From positions 3,355,001 through 3,419,000 of the forward strand of contig NC_015573.1 in NCBI RefSeq assembly GCF_000214705.1: a stretch of DNA of 64,000 bases, written 5' to 3'. The notes below the pieces were generated by a model, which was given only the letters and a program-made list of their open reading frames with translations, was not told where the DNA came from and ran no database searches. Below, one piece after another: positions 10,201 to 19,171 of the stretch (its first letter is position 1; each line of letters starts with the position of its first letter). This stretch comes from Desulfofundulus kuznetsovii DSM 6115 (GTDB lineage Bacteria > Bacillota > Desulfotomaculia > Desulfotomaculales > Desulfovirgulaceae). Made by a program: the position numbers and the translations under genes.

Positions 10201-11078
10201 CACCACGGCGAAGGGAAATCTACCACCCGGATACTGTTTTCAAGCGTAACATCCCTGTTTTCCCCCGTATTCGGGGAGGGCCGCCCGGCGGCCCGGGCCA
10301 CGAAGCGGCCCAGAAGGGGTAGATAACGGGTGTCCAGTCCCGGGTCCAGACCGTAAAGTCCGGCAAGTACCCGGTATAGTTCCTCCAGGGAAGTATTCCC
10401 CGCCCTTTCCCCCATCCCGCCGACGGTAACATCCACCCATTCCACGCCCGCCTTTATGGCCGCCAGGGCGTTGGCCGTGGCCAGGCCGAAGTCGTTGTGC
10501 CCGTGGAATTCCAGCTCCAGATCCACCCGCTCCTTCAGCCAGACGAGGCGTTCAAAGGTGGTAAACGGGTCCAGGACGCCCACGGTGTCGCAGTACCGCA
10601 GACGCTCCGCGCCCAGCTCCCGGGCCAGTAAGGCAAATTCCAGTACGAATTCCGGGTCCGCCCGGGAGGCGTCCTCCGCTCCCACCGTTACCGGCAGCCC
10701 GTACCCTGCGGCGTAAAGGCAGGCCTGCTTCAAACGCTGCAGCACCCACTGTCTGTTCTGCCCCAGCTTGTACTTAATTTGAATGTCCGAAACGGGCGCA
10801 GAAATGTGCACGTGCCGCGCCCCGCAGGCCAGGGAGGCACGAATATCCGCCGGCACCACCCTGTTCCAGGTGCTCACCCGGCTCCTCAAACCCAAACGGA
10901 CAATGGCCGCAATGGCCTGCTGCTCCACTTCCCCCATGGCCGGGGTACCCGCCTCGATCTGGGCCACCCCCAGGCGGTCCAGCATCCTGGCGATGATCAC
11001 CTTTTCCTGCAGGTTGAAAGCCACCCCCGGCGCCTGCTCTCCATCCCTCAGGGTCGTATCCACAATATGCACCTGCAT
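10197..11078 (-). CDS. nifV: Homocitrate synthase-like protein, short form
   Basis: 293 residues from ATG 11078 (GGAGGTGA ribosome site). Condensation of acetyl-CoA with 2-oxoglutarate supplies homocitrate for the nitrogenase cofactor. The TIM-barrel signatures VDTTLRDGEQAPGVAF and FHGHNDFGLATANAL and the GGMGERAGNTSLEE segment are intact. NifV and isopropylmalate-synthase-like enzymes usually have about 370-400 residues. Here the usual HESGIH-containing C-terminal part is missing, and the sequence ends with an unrelated tail (SIRVVDFPSPWC). Either a barrel-only enzyme or a truncated gene; a partner subunit elsewhere, as in clostridia with split NifV, is possible. Last gene of the nif cluster. 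Confidence 0.85.
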   Translation of the reverse strand: MQVHIVDTTLRDGEQAPGVAFNLQEKVIIARMLDRLGVAQIEAGTPAMGEVEQQAIAAIVRLGLRSRVSTWNRVVPADIRASLACGARHVHISAPVSDIQIKYKLGQNRQWVLQRLKQACLYAAGYGLPVTVGAEDASRADPEFVLEFALLARELGAERLRYCDTVGVLDPFTTFERLVWLKERVDLELEFHGHNDFGLATANALAAIKAGVEWVDVTVGGMGERAGNTSLEELYRVLAGLYGLDPGLDTRYLPLLGRFVARAAGRPSPNTGENRDVTLENSIRVVDFPSPWC

Positions 11079-11166
11079 CAGTTTCACCTCCGGATAAAAT
11101 GACTGGTGGTACCGGGTAGAGAAACGGCAGGGCAAATCTACCCTGCCGCCCGCACAATTTAAAACC

Positions 11167-11982
11167 TCATGACAGCATCCCCACCGCATCTGCCCGGCAG
11201 CGCCGGCAGTGGGTCACCTGCTCAATAATGGGAGACAGCTTTTGACGCAACAGGTTGATCCGCTCCGGCGGCGGTGGAAGCAGGCCGGCAAATTTCCCCT
11301 GGGGAATCAGGGGGATAATGTTCATGATATGCGCCCCGGCCGCCTTCACCGCCCGGGCCACCTCTTCCAGGTGATGGTCATTGACTCCGGGTATAAGCAC
11401 GCTGTTTACTTTAACGACCATGCCCAGTTCCCGGGCCAGGCGGATGCCCGCATGCTGGGCCCGCCACAGCAGTTCCGCCCCGGCAGTCCCCTTGTATACC
11501 CGCCCCCGGTGAGATACGCAATCGTAAATCCGGCCGCCCACCGCCGGTGAAACAGCGTTCACCGTCACCGTCACCGCCCGCACCCCCGCTTCCCGCAACC
11601 CCGGCAGCTTTTCAGCCAGCAGCAGGCCGTTGGTACTGATACATTTGATCAGCTCCGGAAAACGGTGATGCACCAGCCGCAAGGTATACATAGTGGCTTT
11701 ATTGGCCAGGGGCTCCCCGGGACCCGCAACGCCTACCACCCGGATGCGCCCGTCCCTTTCCACTACCCGTTTCACGTACTCCAGGGCTTCCCCCGGGGTC
11801 ATCAGGCGGCTGGTCACGCCGGGGCGGTTTTCATTGGCGCAATCATAGAGCCGGGTACAATAACGACACTTTATGTTGCAGTCCGGCGCCACCGGCAGGT
11901 GTACGCGCCCGAACCACCTGGCGGCGGCTTTATTATAGCAGGGATGTTCCCTGGTTATTTCCTCACAGGCTGGATCTCTCAT
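11167..11982 (-). CDS. nifB: Nitrogenase cofactor biosynthesis radical-SAM enzyme NifB (stand-alone)
   Basis: 271 residues. NifB builds the 8Fe-9S-carbide core of the cofactor. The radical-SAM motif is CNIKCRYC (CxxxCxxC) preceded by HPCYN. AGPGEPLAN and the C-terminal CRRCRADAVGML, typical of NifB, are present. The NafY/NifX-like C-terminal domain of proteobacterial NifB is absent, as in archaeal and many clostridial forms. ATG 11982 overlaps the nifE end by 20 bp and has GGGGGATAA upstream, so the two are translationally coupled. Confidence 0.94.
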   Translation of the reverse strand: MRDPACEEITREHPCYNKAAARWFGRVHLPVAPDCNIKCRYCTRLYDCANENRPGVTSRLMTPGEALEYVKRVVERDGRIRVVGVAGPGEPLANKATMYTLRLVHHRFPELIKCISTNGLLLAEKLPGLREAGVRAVTVTVNAVSPAVGGRIYDCVSHRGRVYKGTAGAELLWRAQHAGIRLARELGMVVKVNSVLIPGVNDHHLEEVARAVKAAGAHIMNIIPLIPQGKFAGLLPPPPERINLLRQKLSPIIEQVTHCRRCRADAVGMLS

Positions 11983-13351
11983 TCTCGTTTATCCCCCTCT
12001 CCATATACCGCACGTGTCTGGCCACCATTTCTTCGCCTTCCTCACGCATGAACCCGCTGTTACCCAGCCGCCACACCGGGGCTCCCACCAGGGCCGCCAC
12101 TTCCCGGGCCAGGTTCACAAAACCGTTGAAGCCGGCGTAAGGGCTTGTTTCCTGGGGAAAGACCAGGAAGGGTATGCCCATCTTATGGGCCATGAACCTT
12201 TCCCTGGTGCCCCCCACCAGCAGGTCCGGTCGGCACCGGTGTAAAAATTCCTCCAACTCTCGCTGGTGGGCGTCATCAATCATCGGCGTTCCCCGGCCCA
12301 GGCAGCGGCGGGACTCGGTATAATCTTCCTGACAGCCGAACTGGGAGCCGCACAAAACCACCTCCATGCCCAGTTCGCCAAAGGCCCTGGCCATGGAACC
12401 CATGCGTGAAGCACCAAAGAAAAGGGCCACCCGCCTGCCTGCCAGGCGTCTCAGGTAAGGAAGCGCCCTCTGCCTGGCGGCCTCCGCCTCCTTTTCCACC
12501 CACGCCGCCTCCCCCGGGCGGTTAAAGAAAGCAGCAATGGCCTGCAGCGCCGCCGCAGTTTCGGCCAAACCAAAAAAGGAAACCTTCCGCCAGGGAATGC
12601 CGAAGCGCTCCTCCATCTCCCGGGCCAGCCAGCGCCCGGTACGCCCGCAGTGCACGATATTGAGCCCGGCCCGGTGAGCCCGGGCCATATTTTCTACCGT
12701 TGCCCGGCCGGACACGGCACAGATAATATTTAAACCGAGACGCTGCAACAACTGCTCAATTTCCTTCAAATCCCCCTGAACGTCAAACTCACCAAGTATG
12801 TTTACACTGTTCTCCAGGGGCGGCCCGGCCGGACCACGCCCGATAAAATGCTCGAGCAGGGCTGCCGCGGCGACATCGTGCCCTTTACCCTGGCTCACCC
12901 CGCCGAAACCGGGACAGTTGACCGGCACCACCGGCAGGCCCAGGGAGGCCGATGCCCGTTTGCAGATTGCCTCCACGTCCTCACCGATCAGTCCTACCGC
13001 GCAGGTAGTGTAAACCAGCACGGCAGAAGACCGGGGACGCAAACTTACTGCTTCCCTGATGGCATCTTCCAGTTTTTGCCCGGCACCAAAGACAATCTCC
13101 TTTTCACCCAGGGCGGTGGAAAACACCGTGTAGTTCTTTTTACGCACCGTCCCGCTGTAGTAAGCACAACCCACCGGCCCGTGGATAAGGTGAACCGCGT
13201 CCCTGATGGCTGCCAGCATCCAGCGGGCTCCGTAAAGCAGGCAGGCCCGCTGGGAAACTACCCCGGGGAGGGTACGCCGGTCACATGCGGGTATCTCCAC
13301 CACTTCCAGGTGCCCGGCCCGTTCAGGTATTACATCAATGGATATTTTCAT
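11963..13351 (-). CDS. nifE: Nitrogenase cofactor scaffold protein NifE
   Basis: 462 residues from ATG 13351 (AAGGAGAGG ribosome site); an open extension upstream has no family similarity. It is homologous to the NifD alpha subunit. It shows the cluster-ligand cysteines in SQRACLLYGARW, LIHGPVGCAYY and YTTCAVGLIGED, plus NIVHCGRTG and SPYAGFNGFVNLARE, and lacks the residues of a catalytic subunit. NifE normally forms a heterotetramer with NifN to mature the cofactor. No nifN is found in this window, so NifE must pair with a gene elsewhere or work differently. It is 224 bp downstream of nifK, after a GC-rich hairpin. Confidence 0.9.
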   Translation of the reverse strand: MKISIDVIPERAGHLEVVEIPACDRRTLPGVVSQRACLLYGARWMLAAIRDAVHLIHGPVGCAYYSGTVRKKNYTVFSTALGEKEIVFGAGQKLEDAIREAVSLRPRSSAVLVYTTCAVGLIGEDVEAICKRASASLGLPVVPVNCPGFGGVSQGKGHDVAAAALLEHFIGRGPAGPPLENSVNILGEFDVQGDLKEIEQLLQRLGLNIICAVSGRATVENMARAHRAGLNIVHCGRTGRWLAREMEERFGIPWRKVSFFGLAETAAALQAIAAFFNRPGEAAWVEKEAEAARQRALPYLRRLAGRRVALFFGASRMGSMARAFGELGMEVVLCGSQFGCQEDYTESRRCLGRGTPMIDDAHQRELEEFLHRCRPDLLVGGTRERFMAHKMGIPFLVFPQETSPYAGFNGFVNLAREVAALVGAPVWRLGNSGFMREEGEEMVARHVRYMERGINENERSSL

Positions 13352-13442
13352 AGTTATCCTCTCCTTAATCGAAAAGCATCCCTTCTTGAGCCCGACGGGC
13401 CTCTTCTCAAAACCACCCGTTGCTTTGTGTTGTTTATTAATT

Positions 13443-13505
13443 GAGCCGGGACCGGCAGGGCGCCCTGGGGGGCTTTCACGCCCCCCACCGGCCGGCCCGA
13501 CCCAA
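13443..13505 (-). other. GC-rich intercistronic hairpin between nifK and nifE
   Basis: TGGGGGGC/GCCCCCCA (13466-13487) forms the core stem, flanked by CCGGC-type arms that extend the pairing. No T-tract follows, so mRNA stabilisation or partial attenuation is more likely than termination. Confidence 0.5.
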
Positions 13506-13575
13506 ACCTGGCGTTTCGTGAAAATATTTAATGAATGAATCGTGGCAACTGTCACCCGGAATTCCATAAAAGTCC

Positions 13576-15054
13576 CTACAACTGCTGGGTACGGTCATCG
13601 GGGTACTGGTAATCCAGCATGCTGTTTACAATTTCCGCAAGCAGCATTTCCCCGCCCCGGTAACCCACAATGGGACGTTTTTGATAACCAAAGCGGTCGT
13701 AGATGGGGAAACCTACCCGCACCAGCGGTACCTGCAGCTCACGGGAGATGTCCACCGCCCGGGAATTACCGATAATCAGGTCCAGGCGCGGTTGTTTTTT
13801 CAGGTACTCCTCAAACTCAAACAGGTCGCCGCCATTGATGATCAGCGGCGGTTCGCCTTCGTAGCCCGCTTCGGCCAGAATGGCCTCCACATCGTGGACG
13901 AAGGTCTTGCTGGCCGTACCACCGGCCAGGGCCACCGGCTCCATCCCCATTTCCAGCACAAAGCGGGTGACACCGAGCACTATATCGGGATCCCCCATGA
14001 CAGCCACCTTTTTCATCATGGTGTGGTGCAGGGTGTCGGCCAGGGAATCAACTAACCGTCCCCTTTCCTGTAAGAGGCTTTCGGGGATGGGTTTTCCGGT
14101 TATCTCCCGCAGCGCCTTTAAAAAGGCATCGGTACCCTGTACCCCAACCGGTGGTGGACCAACCACGGCACGCACGCCGTATTTGCGCTCCAGGTAGCGG
14201 GCGCCGGCCTGGCCGGCGTGGGGCTGCAGGGCAAAGGTGGCCAGCGAATTGGCCATGTCTCTGATTTCCCCCACCGCAGTGCCACCAGGAGGATAGTAGG
14301 GGACGGACATTGGCGGCTCCAGGGGGGCGTCCAGGGTATCGGAAATGTCAAAGAGCACTATCGCCTCCACACCCATGTGGCGCAGCAGGTGCTTGATTTC
14401 CCGGATGTCGCCCGGGTAAAATAGACCCGGAATGATGTTCACCTTGCCGTTGGGTTCTCCCCTGGTGGTGGCCAGGGTCTCCACAAAGGCACGGGAGGCC
14501 CGGTCATAACCTTCCACATGGGACCCGGCAAAGCTGGGGGTGTTAACCAGCACTATGGGGATCCGGTCCGCTTTCTCAGGTCCGATCTCTTTACGCAGGT
14601 TGGCCCTGGCCATTTTAATAAAGCTGACCATATCGTCGCCGATAATTTCACTGGAACAGGTGGTCACCACGCCAATCAGCTCCGGCCAGTAACGCACCAC
14701 CAGGTTGCGAATGCCCTCCACCAGGTTGCGCCGGCCGCCAAAAACCGCCGCATCCTCATGGAAAGAGGCGGTGGCGATAAGGGCCGGTTCCTTAAAAATA
14801 CGGCAGAACGTATACCGTACGTAAGTGGTACAGCCCTGGGCACCCTGGACAAAAGGGATCGCCTTCCTTACTCCCAGCACCGCCCACATGGCTCCCAGGG
14901 GCATACAGGTGCGGTTGGGATTGATCACCACAGCCCTGTTCGCGGAGGGAATCAGCTCCGCCGGCCGCTCACAATACTCCGGCGCCGCCGGGACTTTTTC
15001 GATTTTTATCTGATCGTAAGGTATGCCCGTAACGGGAATTTCCTTTAGCTGCAT
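13576..15054 (-). CDS. nifK: Nitrogenase beta subunit
   Basis: 492 residues. It pairs with NifD; together they hold the P-cluster. The three beta-subunit P-cluster cysteines are present in NPNRTCMPLGA, GAQGCTTYVR and TTCSSEIIGDD, with the nearby Ser in PSFAGSHVEGYD. The sequence around FCRIFKEPALIATASFHEDA resembles VnfK/AnfK more than classical NifK, as does the short N-terminus. ATG 15054 overlaps the nifD end by 10 bp. Unlike nifD, this gene has no in-frame stop. Confidence 0.94.
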   Translation of the reverse strand: MQLKEIPVTGIPYDQIKIEKVPAAPEYCERPAELIPSANRAVVINPNRTCMPLGAMWAVLGVRKAIPFVQGAQGCTTYVRYTFCRIFKEPALIATASFHEDAAVFGGRRNLVEGIRNLVVRYWPELIGVVTTCSSEIIGDDMVSFIKMARANLRKEIGPEKADRIPIVLVNTPSFAGSHVEGYDRASRAFVETLATTRGEPNGKVNIIPGLFYPGDIREIKHLLRHMGVEAIVLFDISDTLDAPLEPPMSVPYYPPGGTAVGEIRDMANSLATFALQPHAGQAGARYLERKYGVRAVVGPPPVGVQGTDAFLKALREITGKPIPESLLQERGRLVDSLADTLHHTMMKKVAVMGDPDIVLGVTRFVLEMGMEPVALAGGTASKTFVHDVEAILAEAGYEGEPPLIINGGDLFEFEEYLKKQPRLDLIIGNSRAVDISRELQVPLVRVGFPIYDRFGYQKRPIVGYRGGEMLLAEIVNSMLDYQYPDDRTQQL

Positions 15055-16505
15055 GACCCTTCCTCCTCGTCTTTTGCCGGAGCACCATCAATGCCCCACT
15101 GGTATTTCCAAACCGGTGCATAAAGAGCCTGGTAGATATCCCGGGCAAAATTGACCATACCGACAAAGCCGGCATAAGGACCTTTTTCGTAGGAGTGGGA
15201 ATTTACCGTGGGAATGCCCATCTTGCGCGCGATATATTTTTCTTTCAGCCCGGTTAAAAACAGATCCGGCTTTTCGGTCTTGAGCATCTCTTCGATCTCA
15301 AACTCGTTGGGGTTGTCAATAACCAGCATTCCCTCCGGCGCCCGGGCGTTGATCTTTTCATAGTCGTCTTCGTGGGCAAAGGTGCAGGCGACGGCCACCA
15401 CGGTCATCCCCAGTTCCTCCATCAGCTTGATCCAGTGCCATACCCGGGGACCGCCGACGTAAATGGCCACCCGCTTGCCCTTTAACTTTTCCCGGTAGAA
15501 AGCCAGGCTCTTTTCCACCCGCTTCATTTCCCCGGCAATCACCTTCTCGGCCCGCTCCTCCAGGCCGAAGAAGGCAGCGGTTTTCCGCAGCGCTTCTGCA
15601 GTCTGCTTAATCCCGAAGAGCGAGACGCGGATAAATGGAATGTTAAACCCGTCTTTGATCATGTGGGCGATATATTCGGCGGAACGCTGGCAGTGCACCA
15701 CGTTTAATTTCACATCGGGCATCTTGACCAGGTTTTCGATGCGCTCGTTGCCGCTGAAAACGGCTGCAATGCGCACGCCGATTTTCTCAAAGAGCGGCCT
15801 GACTATCTTTAAATCCCAGTCCATGTTGTACTCGCCAATCAAGCAGATGTCATAGGGAGTTTTCTCTTCTTCGGACATTTTCAGCTCCGGCCGGCGCTCC
15901 CTCAACTGCCGTATCTGCCGGTAAAACTGGGTGTTAAAGTCGTGGTGCCCCCTGGACTGGCTCACCCCGGAACAACCCGGTGATTCGGAAGTGAAGATCA
16001 GCTTGCCGGTTTTCTTTTCCACCTGCCGGGCTATCGCCTGCACGTCGTCGCCGATCAGCCCCGTGGTGCAGGTGGTGAAGATGATCAATCCCTTTGCCTC
16101 GGGGAACAGCCGGATGGCTTCCAGGCAGGCCTGTTCCAGCTTTTTCATGCCCCCGAAGACAACGTCTTTTTCCTGCATGTCGGTACACATGCAGTAGCGG
16201 CGGTTGAAGGCGACGTTGGTCAGGCGGGTGGGCGTAGCCCAGGGATAAAAGTCGGATAGATGCCGCCGCGTACCCCACGTGTACCAGGCGCAACCTGCCG
16301 GCGCGTGAACCAGTTGAATGACGTCGGAAATTGGTCCGCCCACGACCCCGCGGGCACCGGCAAAAGCTCACCCGCGCTCGGTCATATCTCCCGGAATGGT
16401 GGCGATATTACAGGCGGGAATTATGGATTTCTCCTTTTCTGTGCGGTAAATATGCTTATCCCGCTCGGGAATCGTTTCGTTGCACTTCATTCTTACCACA
16501 GGCAT
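15045..16505 (-). CDS. nifD: Nitrogenase alpha subunit with in-frame TGA at a P-cluster cysteine; candidate selenoprotein
   Basis: 487 codons from ATG 16505 (GGGGAGG, 8-nt spacing) to TAA 15047-15045, with one in-frame TGA at 16370-16368 (codon 46). The context is MTERG-TGA-AFAGARGVVGGPI. The family has a strictly conserved Cys here (RGCAYAG in Azotobacter NifD, ERGCAFCG in VnfD), a P-cluster ligand. The other ligands are intact: HAPAGCAWYTW, TTCTTGLIGDD, the cofactor Cys in NVVHCQRS, the His in VNSHSYEKGPYAGF and the catalytic-region His in VSQSRGHH. The N-terminus (MPVVRMKCNETIPERDKHIY) is VnfD-like. No alternative start downstream has a ribosome site. The TGA could encode selenocysteine (inference; see hairpin at 16335-16352), or be a point mutation or sequencing error that destroys the gene. 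Confidence 0.9.
16335..16352 (-). other. Possible SECIS-like hairpin downstream of the nifD TGA
   Basis: Counting from the base after TGA, nt 13-18 (GCCCGC) pair with 25-30 (GUGGGC, one G-U pair) around loop GGGGUC. GGU at 10-12 can pair with ACC at 33-35 across a GG bulge, extending the stem to about 16330-16358. The UGA-to-loop distance is 18 nt and the loop starts with G, matching published descriptions of bacterial SECIS elements (short stem, G early in the loop, 16-37 nt spacing). GC-rich coding DNA forms hairpins easily, so this is suggestive only. Confidence 0.4.
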
Positions 16506-16618
16506 GATTTCATTCCTCCCCTCACGTCTTTCGCGACAGCCGTCCCCCCGGCCGGAGGACTATTGCCACACTTCATTTAAGCGTGCAATTCCCGGACACT
16601 TTATGACCCGTTCTGTTA

Positions 16619-16981
16619 TCAGATGGCTGCCGGGCCTTTTTCCCCCGTGCGTACCCGGACTACCTCTTCTACAGGGCAGACAAAGATACGTCCGTCTCCT
16701 ATCCGGCCGGTACGGTTGATTTTGATGATTGCAGCCACGACCAGGGACACGTCCCGGTCGTCCACCACCAGGGAAATCATCCGTTTGGGCACGTATTTCA
16801 TCCCGCCCTCCTGCTTTTCCAGTTCGGGGTTGACGGCAAAGGTCACTTCACCCGTGATTCCCTTCTGCTTGCCCCGCCCCACCACCTTGCAGGCGTTCAG
16901 ACCCGGAAAACCCAGCACGGCCAGGGCTTCTTTAGTGGCGTTAATTTTATTGGGCCTGATAATGGCAACTACTTCCTTCAT
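16619..16981 (-). CDS. nifI2: PII-like nitrogenase regulator NifI2
   Basis: 120 residues from ATG 16981 (GGGGGTGA ribosome site). It is a PII-family protein (KEVVAIIRPNKINATKEAL, VVGRGKQKG, GRIGDGRIFVCPVEEVVRVR). The enlarged T-loop region (GEVTFAVNPELEKQEGGMKY) is typical of NifI2. With NifI1 it switches nitrogenase off after ammonium addition by binding NifDK, relieved by 2-oxoglutarate (established in methanogens). Located between nifI1 and nifD, the usual order in archaea and clostridia. Confidence 0.94.
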   Translation of the reverse strand: MKEVVAIIRPNKINATKEALAVLGFPGLNACKVVGRGKQKGITGEVTFAVNPELEKQEGGMKYVPKRMISLVVDDRDVSLVVAAIIKINRTGRIGDGRIFVCPVEEVVRVRTGEKGPAAI

Positions 16982-17074
16982 GGCATATTCACCCCCGCGC
17001 AAAATCCACCGGAGAGTGCCGGTGCCAGCGGCGTTTTACCGGCCTCCGGCAAGAATCCGTTAACCTCCCGCGGG

Positions 17075-17392
17075 TTACAGCCCCGCAGCACCGGTGCGTA
17101 CAGTGTAGGCCTCATCAACCGGGGTGATGAAGATTTTCCCGTCACCGAAGTTTCCGGTATAAGCAGCTCTGGTAACGATTTCCACCACTTCCGCCGCCTT
17201 ATCGTCCTCTACCACCAGCATGATCATCACCTTGGGCAGCTCGTCGTAGTATATGCTGCCCACATGAATGCCCTTTTGCTTGCCCCGCCCAACCACATCC
17301 ATTTTGGTCAGGGCTACGTATCCGGCTTCAGCCAGGGCGTCCACCACTTCCTCACTTTTTTCGGGACGGATGATGGCCCTGATCATTTTCAT
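17075..17392 (-). CDS. nifI1: PII-like nitrogenase regulator NifI1
   Basis: 105 residues from ATG 17392 (GGGGAGGT ribosome site). It shows the PII fold with VVGRGKQKGIHVGSIYYDEL, a T-loop without the uridylylated tyrosine context of GlnB, and the C-terminal FGDGKIFITPVDEAYTVRTG. It works with NifI2 as a post-translational nitrogenase switch. Lies downstream of nifH, separated from it by a 249-bp long palindrome. Confidence 0.95.
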   Translation of the reverse strand: MKMIRAIIRPEKSEEVVDALAEAGYVALTKMDVVGRGKQKGIHVGSIYYDELPKVMIMLVVEDDKAAEVVEIVTRAAYTGNFGDGKIFITPVDEAYTVRTGAAGL

Positions 17393-17461
17393 ACTATAAC
17401 CTCCCCGGTGTAACAATTTTTTCCTCATTCCTCTGAGGCTTCTGTTACATATGCCCTGAGT

Positions 17462-17710
17462 TATCCCCAGTTTTAAGAGCGTGATTTAGCTCGAAAGCGA
17501 GCGACTTGAGCCAAGCGGAAGACCAAACTTAGCGAAATTGAGGACGGAGGCGGGGCCGAGGCCCTGGATGGCCGAGGCCGGCTCCTGAGGCACGGAAGCC
17601 GAATGAGCCGGGAACCCCGCCGGAGTCCGAAAATTGAGCGCTAGTTTGGTCCGCGAGGCGAAATTTAAGCGAGCGGGAGCTAAATCACGCCTGGCGAAAA
17701 AGTGGGGATA
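17462..17710. repeat. Family B long palindrome, copy B1, between nifH and nifI1
   Basis: Nested inverted arms are: TATCCCCA (17462) with TGGGGATA (17703); GCGTGATTTAGCTC (17479) with GAGCTAAATCACGC (ending 17690); GACCAAACTTAGCG with CGCTAGTTTGGTC; and GGCGGGG with CCCCGCC. The whole intergenic region can fold as one hairpin. It ends 3 bp from the nifH stop codon, so it will form at the 3' end of the nifH message. Related sequence occurs at 20612-20945 and 37925-38290. Confidence 0.9.
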
Positions 17711-17713
17711 CCG

Positions 17714-18622
<909 letters not shown>

Positions 18623-18641
18623 TCACTGTTTACTAATAAGT

Positions 18642-18692
18642 GGCGCCACGGGATTAGAGGGAGGAGGGTAGATCCTTTAAACCCGGGGCGCC
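18642..18692 (-). other. Second hairpin in the glnK-nifH interval
   Basis: GGCGCCACGGG pairs with CCCGGGGCGCC across a ~29-nt loop. It lies just upstream of the terminator-like hairpin and may compete or cooperate with it. No sigma-54 promoter matching the GG-N10-GC spacing was found in this interval. Confidence 0.45.
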
Positions 18693-18772
18693 AATGCCAG
18701 TTCTCCAACATCCTTGTTTTAACGCCCGGAAAACCTCACCTGCGAGTAGCAATTGCCTTTTCCAGGGAATCA

Positions 18773-19129
<357 letters not shown>

Positions 19130-19171
19130 TCACGTAGTCCATGTCCCGGGAAAAAGCAGCTTTAATTTATC

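Noticed and set aside
15045-16343. nifD starting at the GTG at 16343 (after the TGA)
   Set aside because: There is no ribosome site before it, it would delete the N-terminal region and one P-cluster ligand, and the upstream frame has a perfect start, ribosome site and VnfD-like N-terminus.
16368-16370. Programmed frameshift or simple readthrough as explanation of the nifD TGA
   Set aside because: The frame is the same on both sides, so no shift is needed, and there is no CTT-TGA-like slip context. Readthrough of TGA by tryptophan would not restore a metal ligand.
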